Below the pieces are notes generated by a model. It saw nothing but the letters and a program-made list of their open reading frames with translations. It was not told where the DNA came from and searched no databases. 64,000 nucleotides of DNA, taken from the NCBI GenBank assembly GCA_021791715.1, contig JAJYWB010000001.1, positions 226,374-290,373 of the forward strand, read 5' to 3'. The position numbers and the translations under genes were made by a program. This document shows, piece by piece, positions 1 to 9,686 of the stretch; the first letter of the stretch is position 1; each line of letters begins with the position of its first letter. The stretch is from Planctomycetota bacterium (GTDB taxonomy: Bacteria > Planctomycetota > Planctomycetia > Isosphaerales > Isosphaeraceae).

Positions 1-2
1 TA

Positions 3-1250
3 TGCGCGACGAGTCGATTGCTTTCGGAGATTTTGATCGGCGCTCCGGGGATGATCGACGATCTGATGGATTCGCTGGTGATTGATCGCCCCCAGCCCGC
101 GCGTGGGATTCAATCCGAGCTCGCCGAGTTATGCAAGGGCGCCGAGGATCCGGCGCCGATCCTTCTTAGCTTTCGCAACAAGGAATGGTTACGGATCGGC
201 GCGCGCGATTTGTTGGGACGAGAGCCGATCCGCGAGGTTCTCCGCGAGCTTTCGGACGTTGCGCAGGCGATCGTCGGACGCGTCGCGAGGCGGCAATGGG
301 AGCGTAGGGTCGCGAGGTACGGCAAGCCGATGATTCCGGGGCGCGAACTCCCCGCGCGGTGGGGGATCGTGGCGCTCGGAAAGCTCGGCGGACGAGAGCT
401 TACGTATCAAAGCGATTTGGATCTGGTTTTCATCGCCGAGACGACGGGGGCGACGCGGGGCGGTTCGCACGGATCGATCACGAATGAACAATTTTTTACA
501 GAATTGGCGCGGGGGGTTCTGAAGCAGCTCGGCGGTCAGGGGGGGACGGCGCTGTACGCGATCGACGCTCGGTTGAGGCCGCACGGATCGTCGGGTGCGC
601 TCGTCGTTTCGCTCGTTTCGCTGCGCGATTATTTTCACGGGCCGGCGCGGGCTTGGGAGCGGATGGCGTTATCGCGTGCGCGGGTGATTCATTCAACGGG
701 GGGATTTCATGTCGAGATCACAAACACGATTCGAGAGCTTTCGGCGCAGCCGCTCGATCCCGCCGAGACGGCGCGGCGGATTTTAGAGATGCGCGGCAAG
801 CTCGATCAGGCTCGAGCCGCGGGTCGATCGAAGCGGCTCGAGGGGATCGTCGATTGCGAATTTTTGGTGCAATATCTGTTGCTTGTGCATGCGAAGAACG
901 ATCCCGAACTCGTGCGGCCCAATTTTTGGGAGGCGCTCGATCGGCTGCGGCGGGCGAAGGTTTTGAGCCGGCGTGAACACACAATCTTATCAAACGCATA
1001 TACGTTCTTTCGTACGATTGAGAGTCGGTTGCGGATCGTGCATAATCGAACGCCGATTGATTGGATCGATCGGCCCGAGGAGATCGACCGTTTGATGCGC
1101 GGATTTCATCCCGAGGGGACGGATCGCGCGACGGTCGTCGAGGCGTTTCGGAGCGAGCGGCGCGAGCATGTCGAGCGGGTACGCGAGCTCTTTTTCCGCG
1201 AACTCGAGGCCGCGGCGGCGGGGGAGTTTCGGCGCGAGAACGCGGTTTGA
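3..1250 (+). CDS. glnE: Glutamine synthetase adenylyltransferase/adenylyl-removing enzyme, C-terminal part
   Basis: This is the C-terminal part of the enzyme that adenylylates and deadenylylates glutamine synthetase for nitrogen control in the cytoplasm. The frame is open to the left window edge, so the N-terminal catalytic domain lies outside; the first in-frame TTG is at 18. Counting from it, the nucleotidyltransferase signature is visible as GKLGGREL (about residues 121-128) followed by SDLDLVF (132-138), then the DARLRPHG strand (about 186-193). The helical linker and C-terminal GlnE domain follow, with SRLRIVHNR and a terminal RELFFREL helix. The family is normally 900-1000 aa, so roughly half is present. 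No partner gene such as glnA or glnB is visible. The family call is strong; which of the two activities this half carries follows from known GlnE architecture, where the C-terminal half adenylylates. Confidence 0.93.
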   Translation, partial: CATSRLLSEILIGAPGMIDDLMDSLVIDRPQPARGIQSELAELCKGAEDPAPILLSFRNKEWLRIGARDLLGREPIREVLRELSDVAQAIVGRVARRQWERRVARYGKPMIPGRELPARWGIVALGKLGGRELTYQSDLDLVFIAETTGATRGGSHGSITNEQFFTELARGVLKQLGGQGGTALYAIDARLRPHGSSGALVVSLVSLRDYFHGPARAWERMALSRARVIHSTGGFHVEITNTIRELSAQPLDPAETARRILEMRGKLDQARAAGRSKRLEGIVDCEFLVQYLLLVHAKNDPELVRPNFWEALDRLRRAKVLSRREHTILSNAYTFFRTIESRLRIVHNRTPIDWIDRPEEIDRLMRGFHPEGTDRATVVEAFRSERREHVERVRELFFRELEAAAAGEFRRENAV

Positions 1251-1370
1251 GCTGAGAAACTATCCGAAAAGCTTCCGAGGCCCAATCGGCACGAATATAC
1301 CGGTTTCGGCGCCAATTCACCAATAAAACCACTGGATGTTAAAAATCTAGATGTTCTAATATACCTAATT

Positions 1371-1408
1371 GGGAGGGCGAACCTCCCGGTGAGCCTCTTT
1401 TCATAAAC
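1371..1408 (-). repeat. Inverted copy of the dispersed repeat core
   Basis: Read on the minus strand, this is the same core that opens each unit of the tandem array downstream (GGCTCACC, then GGAGGTTCGCCCTCCC). Here it is preceded by GTTTATGAAAAGA. It lies 50 bp before the first direct unit in opposite orientation, so the two could pair into a large hairpin. A nearly identical stretch, including the flanking GTTTATGAAAAGA, is found at 61157-61197. Confidence 0.7.
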
Positions 1409-1457
1409 TCGGGCGACCTCCCGATTTTCCGGTCAATGATCGCAAACATCTGAATGC

Positions 1458-2312
1458 GGCTCACCAGGAGGTTCACCCTCCCAATTTCGGCCTCGCCCTC
1501 CCGGATTCGGCCTCGCGCCGCCCGATTCGGAATCTCATTATCAATTCTATGTATGCCGGCTCACCAGGAGGTTCGCCCTCCCAAATCGGCGTCGCCCTCC
1601 CGGATTCGGCCTCGCACCGCCCAATTCGGAATCTCATTATCAATTCTATGTATGCCGGCTCACCAGGAGGTTCGCCCTCCCAAATTCGGCGTCGCCCTCC
1701 CGGATTCGGCCTCGCACCGCCCAATTCGGAATCTCATTATCAATTCTATGTATGCCGGCTCACCAGGAGGTTCGCCCTCCCGGATCGGCGTCGCCCTCCC
1801 GGATTCGGCCTCGCGCCGCCCAATTCGGAATCTCATTATCAATTCTATGTATGCCGGCTCACCAGGAGGTTCGCCCTCCCAAATCGGCGTCGCCCTCCCG
1901 GATCGGCGTCGCCCTCCCGGATCGGCGTCGCCCTCCCGGATTCGACCTCGCGCCGCCCAATTCGGAATCTCATTATCAATTCTATGTATGCCGGCTCACC
2001 AGGAGGTTCGCCCTCCCAAATCGGCGTCGCCCTCCCAATTTCGGCCTCGCGCCGCCCAATTCGGAATCTCATTATCAATTCTATGTATGCCGGCTCACCA
2101 GGAGGTTCGCCCTCCCAATTTCGGCTTCACCCTCCCGGATTCAGGATCGCATTATCATTCTTAAGAATAAAGGCTCACCAGGAGGTTCGCCCTCCCAAAT
2201 CGGCGTCGCCCTCCCGGATTCGGCCTCGCGCCGCCCAATTCGGAATCTCATTATCAATTCTATGTATGCCGGCTCACCAGGAGGTTCGCCCTCCCGGATC
2301 GGCGTCGCCGTC
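1458..2312 (+). repeat. Tandem array of nine ~99-bp units
   Basis: Nine units begin with GGCTCACCAGGAGGTT at 1458, 1558, 1657, 1757, 1856, 1993, 2092, 2172 and 2271. A typical unit continues with CGCCCTCCC, a short module CGGCGTCGCCCTCCCGGAT, a CCGCCCAATTCGGAATCTC block and CAATTCTATGTATGCC. The fifth unit is longer (137 bp) because the short module is repeated in it, and the seventh is shorter (80 bp) with a changed end. Several reading frames stay open through the array and would encode low-complexity GGSPSQI, HQEVRPP or EGEPPGEP peptides. None has a credible start or codon structure, so I regard the array as non-coding. Similar GEPPGEP-type translated repeats are, as I recall, common spurious ORFs in planctomycete genomes. 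Confidence 0.9.
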
Positions 2313-2372
2313 CCGATTTCGGCTACACCCATAAAACTCGAGGAATATGCTTTTTTCTTCCCTTATCGACTT

Positions 2373-3110
2373 TTAAACCCCGCGCGCCTTGGGATCCCAA
2401 AGGATCTTGTGAAGCTGGATTTGAAGCCTGAGCGGCAATCTCGTTTCAAGCGTCCAGGCCGCGAGGTCGGTCGGATCAACGCGTCCGAATGCCGCGCTCA
2501 TCAAAACAGGACATCGATCGAGCAGTTTACGCTCGGCGATCACCCCGATCGACCAATCAAAATCGGCGCGATCGACGACCACGAACTTGACCTCGTCGAT
2601 CGATTTCAACCGATCAAGATTCTCCCAAACGTTCGCTGCGACTTCGCCCGAGCCGGGAGTTTTAATATCAAGAATCACTCGCACGCGCGGGTCGACGCGT
2701 TCGGTCGAAATCGCCCCACTCGTCTCAATCAAAACCGTCCGACCGTGATCGCACAATCGCGTCATTAAATCATAAACTTCATCTTGCAAGAGCGGTTCGC
2801 CGCCGGTGATCTCGACAAGATCGTCGCCGAGTTCGAGCGCACGTGCGAGGATCTCGTCGACCGCGACGGTTTCGCCTTGATAAAACGCGTGGGGCGTATC
2901 GCAGTAAACGCACCTCAAATTGCACGCCGAAAGCCGCACGAAAACGCAAGGAATGCCCGCGAACGTACTCTCCCCCTGCAAACTGCGGTAAATCTCGTGA
3001 ATCACGAGCGTTCCCGCGGGCTTACCCGCGAGCGCCCGCAGTCGCCCCGCGGGGCGCCCGGGAAGATCCTCGGTCGCCCTCGCGTCGATCGTCTCCAATT
3101 CGGTCGTCAT
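2373..3110 (-). CDS. queE: 7-carboxy-7-deazaguanine synthase (radical SAM)
   Basis: QueE converts 6-carboxytetrahydropterin to 7-carboxy-7-deazaguanine in the cytoplasmic pathway to queuosine. The 245-aa product carries the SLQGES motif typical of the family (about residues 43-48). The radical SAM cluster motif CNLRCVYC follows, with cysteines at about 63, 67 and 70 in CX3CX2C spacing. ITGGEPLLQ and a DIKTPGSGE stretch, both expected in QueE, come after. The N-terminal ~30 residues are a non-conserved extension, so a slightly later start is possible. No other queuosine gene is adjacent, but queF lies at 30464. The gene ends just after the tandem repeat and starts just beyond the stop of the TPR/redoxin gene on the same strand. 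Confidence 0.93.
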   Translation of the reverse strand: MTTELETIDARATEDLPGRPAGRLRALAGKPAGTLVIHEIYRSLQGESTFAGIPCVFVRLSACNLRCVYCDTPHAFYQGETVAVDEILARALELGDDLVEITGGEPLLQDEVYDLMTRLCDHGRTVLIETSGAISTERVDPRVRVILDIKTPGSGEVAANVWENLDRLKSIDEVKFVVVDRADFDWSIGVIAERKLLDRCPVLMSAAFGRVDPTDLAAWTLETRLPLRLQIQLHKILWDPKARGV

Positions 3111-3129
3111 AAATACCGCTCATACGCCT

Positions 3130-5349
3130 TTATTGTTTGTTCTTGGACGCGACGATCCGTTTCACCCGCGCGGTTTCGCCCTTCAGGAAATCGACGTCGA
3201 GGAACGGATCGGGAGTCGTCTTTTGATACCGAACTTTTCCCTCGGCGTCGACCAGAATCACGCTGTGCAACGGCGATCGCTCGAAATCGTCATAAGCCTG
3301 ATACTTCTGAAACACCTTGAGTTCAGGGTCGGGAAGAATCGGCATCGGAAACAAAACCCCCTCTTTATTTTGCTTAAGCGCTTTCGACGTCGCCTGATCG
3401 TCGGTCGAAACCGCGACGATCGTCGTATCAAGCTTTTTGAAGGCTTCGATCTCTTTGCCGAAAAGCTCGAGCTGCTGCATACAATGAGCGCACGTTCGAC
3501 CCAAATAGAACAGAATGATCACATTCTTACCTTTATGATCGGCGAGCGACCAGCGTTTGCCGTCGGTATCGGCGAGTTCGAGGGGAAGGGCTTCGAACGG
3601 AGCCCACGCGAGCGGTCCGAGGGGTTCGAGATTGATGCGATGAGGCCCGGCTTCGTCGGTTTCGGCGGACGAACGGGGGGTTGAAACGGGCGCGCCGAGC
3701 TTGGCTAGCCGTTCAAAGATCGGTATGTCTTTATCTGCGTTCGCGGCGATCTCGCTCAGTTTGAGCGCCTCGCGTTTGGCCTCTTCAAGTTTGCCCACTT
3801 TGGCGAGGATTTCGACATAAGCCGCGAGCGCGGGGACTTCGTTCGGGCGACGATCGGCGCCGGTTTTGGCCGAAACCTCGGCGAAACCGAAATTCCTCGC
3901 CTCGATGTGCGCGCGAGCCAAAGCCTCGGATCGCATCCCGGTCGCCTTCGAGAATCGCTCGAACGCGGGACCGATTCGACCTTCAAGTAAATGAGCATAA
4001 CCTTCAAGTTCGGCGATCGCCTGATCGATCTGATTCGACAATCCCCCTTTGGCGCCCGGGGTCAGTTTTTTGAGCCCTTCGATCTGTTCGGCGAGTTTGG
4101 ATTTGTCTTTCTTGGCCGCGTAGGCGAGACCGAGGGTGTAAAACCGTTCCTTCTGTTCGATCGGAGTCGTCGACCAATCGAGTTCGCCCGCGAGCGTCGC
4201 GGCGATCAGGTCGTCCCAGAGTTCGTAACGAACCAGCGTTTCGGACCAGCGAGCCCGCCCCGAACGTTGCGCCGAGCCGCCGTCCTGAACGTTGTTCTTC
4301 TCGGGATCGCGCGGCTGATCGACGAGATTGCGCGCCACCGCGATCGCCTCTCGAACCCGACCCACGTGCCCCAGGCTCGTCACTAGCCATTGATTGTTGT
4401 GCGCATAATTATGAATTTCAAACGGCATCGTCCGTTCGCTCGTCATCGCGGCGTGATCCACCCGCGCCGATCCCTCTTGCTGATAAGCCGCGTCGGCGTA
4501 GCGTTTCAGGCCGGTGTACGTGTGACCCGGCATGTGCCACGCGTGCGCGATTCCGGGCGCCGAAGGGGCGAACAAAGCCGCCGATTTCAACGCGCGTTCG
4601 GGTTTCACGCCGTCCCATAGGTGAATTCGATAATGATGCGCTCCGGGATGCGTCGGCTCGACCCGCAGCACCCCCTCGATCAGCGAATCGACCGCCTGGC
4701 GGCTGCCGATGCCGTCTTGTCCCGCGTTCGACCAAGCGATCATCGCCAGCCAAGCTTGCGCGTCGAGATCGGCGGGAAATTCCTGAACGATCGTCTCGTA
4801 TCCCGTTAAATGCCCCTGCCGGCGCGATTTGTCGTCTCCCGTTTCGCGATATTGAGCCTCCATCGCGCTGAGATAGAGCCGTTCGCGGCGGCTCGGAGGA
4901 TTCTTGGCCGCGACCTCGAGCGCCTTTTTGAGGAACCCCTTGGCTCGCTTGGCGTTGTTCACGTTCGCCATCGCCATGCCCCAATACGCCGTCGAACAGT
5001 TCGGGTCGTACCACGCCGCCTGACGGAACGAACGCTCGGCTTCCAGATAATAAAAGGAATGGAGTTGAGCGACCCCTTGATTGATAAACGCTCGCGCGTC
5101 GTCGCTTTTGGTCGTCGCGGCGAAATCGACCTTCCCCATGCCCGGCATGATCCGCGCCTTGCGTCGAGGCCCCGCGTTAAACGCCTCGCCGTGCACCGAG
5201 TGACCCGCCGCGGGAGTCGCGGGATCGGTTTCGCTCGCGGGGAGAGTCGCCTTGGCGGGATCCTGCGCGTGCGCCGAGCCGATCCAAAGCGCGAATAAAC
5301 CGATCGCAAAAGCGGTCGTGCGAACAACGATCGACGAACGTTTCATCAT
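3130..5349 (-). CDS. Secreted TPR protein with C-terminal AhpC/TSA-type redoxin domain
   Basis: The 739-aa product starts with a signal peptide (MMKRSSIVVRTTAFAIGLFA, with Ala-rich cleavage around SAHAQD). A long helical, TPR-like region of about 500 residues follows, with motifs such as AYWGMAMANVNNAKR and HAWHMPGHTYTGL. From about residue 570 there is a thioredoxin-fold redoxin domain. It contains VIILFYLGRTCAHC, so the active-site pair is C-A-H-C near residue 620, and then VAVSTDD and HSVILVDAEGKVRY. This architecture fits exported planctomycete peroxiredoxin/thiol-reductase-like proteins; the substrate is unknown. It lies directly upstream of queE on the same strand with a short gap, but no functional link is evident. 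Confidence 0.86.
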   Translation of the reverse strand: MMKRSSIVVRTTAFAIGLFALWIGSAHAQDPAKATLPASETDPATPAAGHSVHGEAFNAGPRRKARIMPGMGKVDFAATTKSDDARAFINQGVAQLHSFYYLEAERSFRQAAWYDPNCSTAYWGMAMANVNNAKRAKGFLKKALEVAAKNPPSRRERLYLSAMEAQYRETGDDKSRRQGHLTGYETIVQEFPADLDAQAWLAMIAWSNAGQDGIGSRQAVDSLIEGVLRVEPTHPGAHHYRIHLWDGVKPERALKSAALFAPSAPGIAHAWHMPGHTYTGLKRYADAAYQQEGSARVDHAAMTSERTMPFEIHNYAHNNQWLVTSLGHVGRVREAIAVARNLVDQPRDPEKNNVQDGGSAQRSGRARWSETLVRYELWDDLIAATLAGELDWSTTPIEQKERFYTLGLAYAAKKDKSKLAEQIEGLKKLTPGAKGGLSNQIDQAIAELEGYAHLLEGRIGPAFERFSKATGMRSEALARAHIEARNFGFAEVSAKTGADRRPNEVPALAAYVEILAKVGKLEEAKREALKLSEIAANADKDIPIFERLAKLGAPVSTPRSSAETDEAGPHRINLEPLGPLAWAPFEALPLELADTDGKRWSLADHKGKNVIILFYLGRTCAHCMQQLELFGKEIEAFKKLDTTIVAVSTDDQATSKALKQNKEGVLFPMPILPDPELKVFQKYQAYDDFERSPLHSVILVDAEGKVRYQKTTPDPFLDVDFLKGETARVKRIVASKNKQ

Positions 5350-5855
5350 TCAGATCTCTCGATTCAAGGTGTATTCCTTCGTCGGCGCCGGGCGGGTTCG
5401 AGAGGAATCGACCGATTCGGTCGAGTTTCCATTACCGAGGCGAACTCGCGCCGTCGGAGCGATGCGGCGGGTAATAAAGGCGGAGGCGAACCGACGGTTC
5501 CTGGCGATCAAACCCGATCGTCGAACGAACGACGAACTTCGGGTCTGATCGATGCGATTCTAAGGCGCCGGACTCGGAAAATCCATCACCCCGGAACCAA
5601 AGATTGCTTTTCGAAGTCGTATCGGATCGCCGAACGGCCGCAAGCAAAGGAGCGATTCGCTTGAATCGAATAAGTTTTCATAAGAGATAAAAAAAAACCT
5701 TCGCATGCGCTTCCATTCGCAGGGAATTTGGAATTCGCCTGAAATTCGCGTCGTGTCGTCGTCGAAATCGAAGTCGGATCGATCGCGATTCGGGCCATTA
5801 CGAATTCGGAATCGGGTCGATCGCGGCGAATCGAGCGAAACCCGTAATCGACGCG
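5350..5855 (+). other. Intergenic stretch without a supported gene
   Basis: About 500 bp lie between the start of the redoxin gene and the end of the DinB-like gene. Short open frames exist on both strands but none combines a ribosome binding site with family-like sequence. The redoxin gene's promoter must lie in the left part; I cannot place it with confidence. Confidence 0.5.
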
Positions 5856-6338
5856 TTAGATCGTCACCGGTTTTTGGAGCATTCGTCTCACCGCGACGAA
5901 TTGTCCCGCGTGCATCATCGGATGAAGACCGATCATGTTGAAAAGCGCCGCGTATGTCGGGGCGTACGAGATTCCCGTCTCTTTATCGAGGTCGGAATCG
6001 GCGGTCGCGGCGATCACAGCGAGAGTCGCCTCGCGCTGTTTTTTCATCAGATCAAGATATGCACTCTTGGAAAGATACGCGGGTTTTTCGAGTTCGAGCG
6101 CCTCTTTGGAATGCGCCTCTTCGAAGCCCGCGGGGAGCGCGGGGGACGAACCCGGCTTAACCGATTCGATCATGCCTCGTTCCGACATGATCAAATGGCC
6201 GAGCTGCCACGCGATCGGGTTCATTCCCTCGACGGGACGAATCGTCAACTCGGCGTCGGAAAGGTCGCCGAGATACGAGTTCATCACCATGTCTGTTAAA
6301 CCCATCGTCATCTTGAATACGTCTTTGGCGGAAGGCAT
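5856..6338 (-). CDS. DinB_2-like metal-binding four-helix protein
   Basis: The 160-aa product resembles DinB/YfiT-like four-helix-bundle proteins, which use three histidines to bind a divalent metal and often act as small thiol-dependent transferases or are of unknown function. Visible family features are WQLGHLIMSE near residue 46, LFNMIGLHPMMHAGQ near residue 140 and the C-terminal VAVRRMLQKP. I chose the ATG at 6338 because a GGAG sits 8 nt upstream and the DinB-like helix starts here. The frame is open to 6491, but the extra 51 residues look unlike the family. It sits between unrelated minus-strand genes. Confidence 0.84.
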   Translation of the reverse strand: MPSAKDVFKMTMGLTDMVMNSYLGDLSDAELTIRPVEGMNPIAWQLGHLIMSERGMIESVKPGSSPALPAGFEEAHSKEALELEKPAYLSKSAYLDLMKKQREATLAVIAATADSDLDKETGISYAPTYAALFNMIGLHPMMHAGQFVAVRRMLQKPVTI

Positions 6339-6500
6339 CTTCGTCTCCAAAATCCATAGGGAAAGTTGCGTGATAAACGGCGAGCGAATTATAGACGACG
6401 AACGTCCATCGTGAAAAGGGATCGCTCCCGAGGCCTTCGAATCGTCGCGCGATTCCTCGACGAATTCATCCAACTCGAGGAACGCGTTCAAGAATCAATT

Positions 6501-7439
6501 TTATAATTTAATATCAATTGGTTCTCCGCGTCGGTCGCCGCTCGTCTTGGCGGCCTCGATGAACGCGACGATCTCGAGCGTTTCGCGCGGGTCGATCGGC
6601 GGAGTGCGGGTTTCGAACATCGCGACGATCTTTTTGAGCAGTTCGCGGTAAATGTAACGCGTTCCCACGCCCTTGGTGACGACCGACTTCTCGCCGAAAA
6701 CCGTGAAGCCGTAATCCTCCCGCCCCTGACGAATGCCGCGCACGCTCGCGACCCGACAGTCGGACCAAACCCCCGTGACGACCTCGCCCCCGGGCTCGCT
6801 CAAACAAACCACGCGCTTGCACCCGGGACCCATCAGTGTATATAACATTTCAACAGGATGAATCCCGTAATGATATAAGCCGGGATTACGCGGATGCGTG
6901 GGCGCGGGACCGAACGTCGTCGCTCCCAATATCTTGCCCGTTCCAAGTTTTCCCTCGCGCGCCTCGACGACCTCGGGTGCGTAACGCAGGCTCGAACTCG
7001 ACATCATCGGCAAGTGTTTCACGCTCGCGAGATCGATCATCGCCCGCGCGTCGGCGAGCGAACAAGCGAACGGCTTGTCCACATATAAAGGCATACCACG
7101 CTCAAGCAGCGGCAAGGCGCGCTCTTTGTGCACGCTTCCGTCGACCGATTCGATCATCACCGCGTCGACCTTGCCGAGCAAATCGAGCGGATCGTCGACG
7201 AACGGAACCCCGTATGTTTTCAACTTGTCCACATATTGAGGAACAAGTTCGGGTGAGATCAAAGATTTCCCCGCGACCGCGGCGACGACCTTCGCACCGT
7301 CGACCCATTGATCTTCGGCTATATCCACATGATTGAACCTTTTTGTGAACTCGACGACGTGGCTGGTGTCGCAATCGACCAATCCCAGGCGAATCATGGG
7401 CGCACTCGCTTCGGTTTTGGAGGAAAAATCGTCCGTCAT
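6501..7439 (-). CDS. Gfo/Idh/MocA family oxidoreductase
   Basis: The 312-aa product has the Gfo/Idh/MocA layout: an N-terminal Rossmann-like nucleotide-binding region (MIRLGLVDCDTSHVVEF), a central VDAVMIESVDGSVH strand, and the lysine motif as LYVDKPFACSLADA near residue 140, where the KP lysine is catalytic in the family. The second domain includes GLYHYGIHPVEMLYTLMG with conserved histidines. These enzymes use NAD(P) to oxidise or reduce sugars and cyclitols; the substrate cannot be read here. The first glycine motif is atypical (GLVDCDTSH rather than GxGxxG), so the cofactor mode is uncertain. An alternative start at 7397 (MIRLG) would remove 14 non-conserved residues. Confidence 0.88.
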   Translation of the reverse strand: MTDDFSSKTEASAPMIRLGLVDCDTSHVVEFTKRFNHVDIAEDQWVDGAKVVAAVAGKSLISPELVPQYVDKLKTYGVPFVDDPLDLLGKVDAVMIESVDGSVHKERALPLLERGMPLYVDKPFACSLADARAMIDLASVKHLPMMSSSSLRYAPEVVEAREGKLGTGKILGATTFGPAPTHPRNPGLYHYGIHPVEMLYTLMGPGCKRVVCLSEPGGEVVTGVWSDCRVASVRGIRQGREDYGFTVFGEKSVVTKGVGTRYIYRELLKKIVAMFETRTPPIDPRETLEIVAFIEAAKTSGDRRGEPIDIKL

Positions 7440-7598
7440 TCGAACGCCGACTCGGTTCGGTCGCGGTTCGCGTTCGCGTTCTTCGCGGGTTACGATCTCA
7501 GCGTCTTTTAAGCGATTCCATCATCGCGTACTTTCGCTCCGGGGCAAGAGGGTCGCGGCGACCGATCGCGGCTGGTTCCACGCGAAACCGCGGCTCGA

Positions 7599-8540
7599 TC
7601 AATCGGGGTCGGCGGCTTTTCGGTTCGATCCCGCCGCTCCGGCCGATTTGCGATCGGCTTGTTTTTCGGATCCTGAGCCGGTCGGGTTCTTAGAATCGGC
7701 GGTTTCCGGTTTTTTAAAAATGATTATATGTTGCCACGGGAGGAATTCGAGCGAATCGACGAACGCGAATCCCATCGGCTCGATCTCTTTCCGCACCTGG
7801 CGAAGCGTCATCTTGTGTTCGGGCTTGATCGGCACGGCGTCGTCTTCGCCGCGAAATTCCACGAAGACGATTCGTCCCCCCGGTTTAAGCGCATCGCGAA
7901 GCCCCGCGATCATCAATTCGGGCTGGGCGAATTCGTGATAAACGTCGGTCATCAAAATCAAATCGACCTTCGCTTTTGGCAGCTTGGGGTCGGTCGGAGA
8001 AGAGAGAATCGTTTTGATGTTCGTCAGACCGAAGTTTTTAGCGTTAACTTGTAAAGAATCGAGCATGTTTTTTTGAAGATCGGTCGCGTAGACGACTCCC
8101 TTAGCGCCGACCCGCCGGGCGATTCGGACGGTGATGTAGCCGACCCCGGCGCCGACGTCGGCGACGGTCGATCCCTCGGCGATCTTGAGCGCATCGAGCA
8201 TCTCGTCGGGATGTTCCTCCTGGAGCCGCTCGGGCCGGACGAGCCAGTCGGCGCCGCCTCCTTCAAACGACATCACGTCGGCGATCGGCCGACCCATGTA
8301 CATTCGCCCCTTGATCGTCCGCGCCGGCCGCGGATGATCGGCGTCGAACTTGCCGGCCGCTTCGGCGTTCGACTTGGCGTCGCCCCGATCGGCTCGCTTT
8401 TTCGCTTTGTTCTTCGCCTTCGTTTTCGCGTCGGAGGGTTCTTTAGCGGGCTCCGACGCGGAATCTTGGGCGCGCACGACGACCGCGAAAGCGAGAATGA
8501 GAGCGAAAAGCCGTCCAATTCGATAAGCAAGGCGCGGCAT
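7599..8540 (-). CDS. Exported class I SAM-dependent methyltransferase
   Basis: The 313-aa product begins with a signal peptide (RIGRLFALILAFAVVVRA, cleavage near residue 24). A Lys/Ala-rich linker follows, then a methyltransferase domain from about residue 110. SAM-binding motif I reads VADVGAGVGYITVRIA, followed by GVVYATDLQKNML (acidic residue at the end of strand 2), LILMTDVYHEF and LKPGGRIVFVEFR. It ends with a Lys/Ser/Ala-rich tail. Exported methyltransferases with this layout occur in planctomycetes; the substrate is unknown. It lies about 40 bp downstream of the glycosyltransferase gene, so they may share a transcript. Confidence 0.85.
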   Translation of the reverse strand: MPRLAYRIGRLFALILAFAVVVRAQDSASEPAKEPSDAKTKAKNKAKKRADRGDAKSNAEAAGKFDADHPRPARTIKGRMYMGRPIADVMSFEGGGADWLVRPERLQEEHPDEMLDALKIAEGSTVADVGAGVGYITVRIARRVGAKGVVYATDLQKNMLDSLQVNAKNFGLTNIKTILSSPTDPKLPKAKVDLILMTDVYHEFAQPELMIAGLRDALKPGGRIVFVEFRGEDDAVPIKPEHKMTLRQVRKEIEPMGFAFVDSLEFLPWQHIIIFKKPETADSKNPTGSGSEKQADRKSAGAAGSNRKAADPD

Positions 8541-8583
8541 GTTGAAATCGCCTTTGGGTGAAACGCCGCGCCCCGCTCGCCGG

Positions 8584-9471
8584 TCAATCCGCGAGAGCGT
8601 AGCGGACGATGCAATAAAGAGCCTGAACGCCGTCTTTCCAGCCGATCTTTTTCCCCTCGCGGTAATCGCGTCCGTTGTAGCTGACGGGCATCTCGTAGAC
8701 GCGACACCGACGCGCCGGTCGACCTTCGATCGCGGGCATCCTGAACCGCGCCACCTTCGCCGTCACCTCGGGCTCGAAACCGAACCGGTCGCTCTTGAGC
8801 GTGATCCCCTGGATCACCTCGCGACGAAATACCTTGTAACAAACCTCCATGTCTGTCAAATTCAGATTTGTAAATGTGTTTGAAAGTAACGTGAGGAACT
8901 TATTGGCGAGCGAATGCCAGAAGTAGAGAACGCGATGTTTCTCGCCGATGAACCTCGACCCGTAAACGACGTCGGCTTTTCCCTCGATGATCGGCTCGAT
9001 GAGCTGAGGATACTGCGCGGGATCGTATTCCATGTCGGCGTCTTGAACGATCACGATTTGGCCCGTCGCCTTGGCGAATCCCGTCCGGAGCGCCGCGCCT
9101 TTCCCCTGGTTGCGGTCGTGATACGCGATCACGAGGTCGGGCTCTTCGGTTTCGAGCCGTTTGAGGATGTCTCGCGTGCCGTCGGTTGAATAATCGTCAA
9201 CCAAGATGATTTGCTTTTGAATCGGCACGGCGCGAACGTGGCGGAGGATCTCGCGGATCGTTTCACGCTCGTTGTAAACCGGGATCACGACCGAAAGGAC
9301 CAGATCCTCGGGGATTCGGTAAATCCCCACGCGTTTGCAAAACACCTCTCCCAGGTGTTTGATCAACCACTCGACGCGTTCGCGGTCGTCGGCGGGGGGG
9401 GATTCGGTATCGAGCACTCGGTCCATCACGTCAAAAGAATCATGATAAGTGAAAATAGCCTTGGTCGTCAT
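8584..9471 (-). CDS. Family 2 glycosyltransferase (dolichyl-phosphate mannose synthase-like)
   Basis: The 295-aa product has a GT-A fold of the DPM1-like GT2 type, which moves a sugar from a nucleotide donor to a lipid phosphate or glycan at the cytoplasmic membrane face. After a ~55-residue N-terminal extension come [25 protein letters not shown] (donor-binding aspartates), [10 protein letters not shown] and the metal-binding [10 protein letters not shown]. There is no C-terminal membrane segment, so it is probably soluble or peripheral. GGAGAAGGAA lies upstream of the ATG at 9471. The exact donor and acceptor cannot be told. Confidence 0.88.
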   Translation of the reverse strand: MTTKAIFTYHDSFDVMDRVLDTESPPADDRERVEWLIKHLGEVFCKRVGIYRIPEDLVLSVVIPVYNERETIREILRHVRAVPIQKQIILVDDYSTDGTRDILKRLETEEPDLVIAYHDRNQGKGAALRTGFAKATGQIVIVQDADMEYDPAQYPQLIEPIIEGKADVVYGSRFIGEKHRVLYFWHSLANKFLTLLSNTFTNLNLTDMEVCYKVFRREVIQGITLKSDRFGFEPEVTAKVARFRMPAIEGRPARRCRVYEMPVSYNGRDYREGKKIGWKDGVQALYCIVRYALAD

Positions 9472-9686
9472 CGTCGCGTTCCTTCTCCATAAGGCTTCGA
9501 TGTCGCGATATCGCGGAAATCCTTCCGCGAGGATTATAAAAGGGCCGAGCCCGAAAACGGAAGACCGAAGCGGAGCGGTTCGGTGGAAATCGCGATCTTG
9601 ATCGGATCGAGTCGAGAGAGGCTCGATCGAATCCTAGAAAACCCAAACCGCTCGGGATTGGAATCGAAATCGGCGCCGATGCGGCG

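Noticed and set aside
1458..2312. CRISPR array
   Set aside because: The repeated part makes up nearly the whole ~99-bp unit and there are no unique spacers; no cas genes are nearby.
1454..2768. Long open frames across the repeat array (up to 338 aa) as coding genes
   Set aside because: Frames are open on both strands because the unit lacks stops; peptides are low-complexity and one frame runs antisense into queE.
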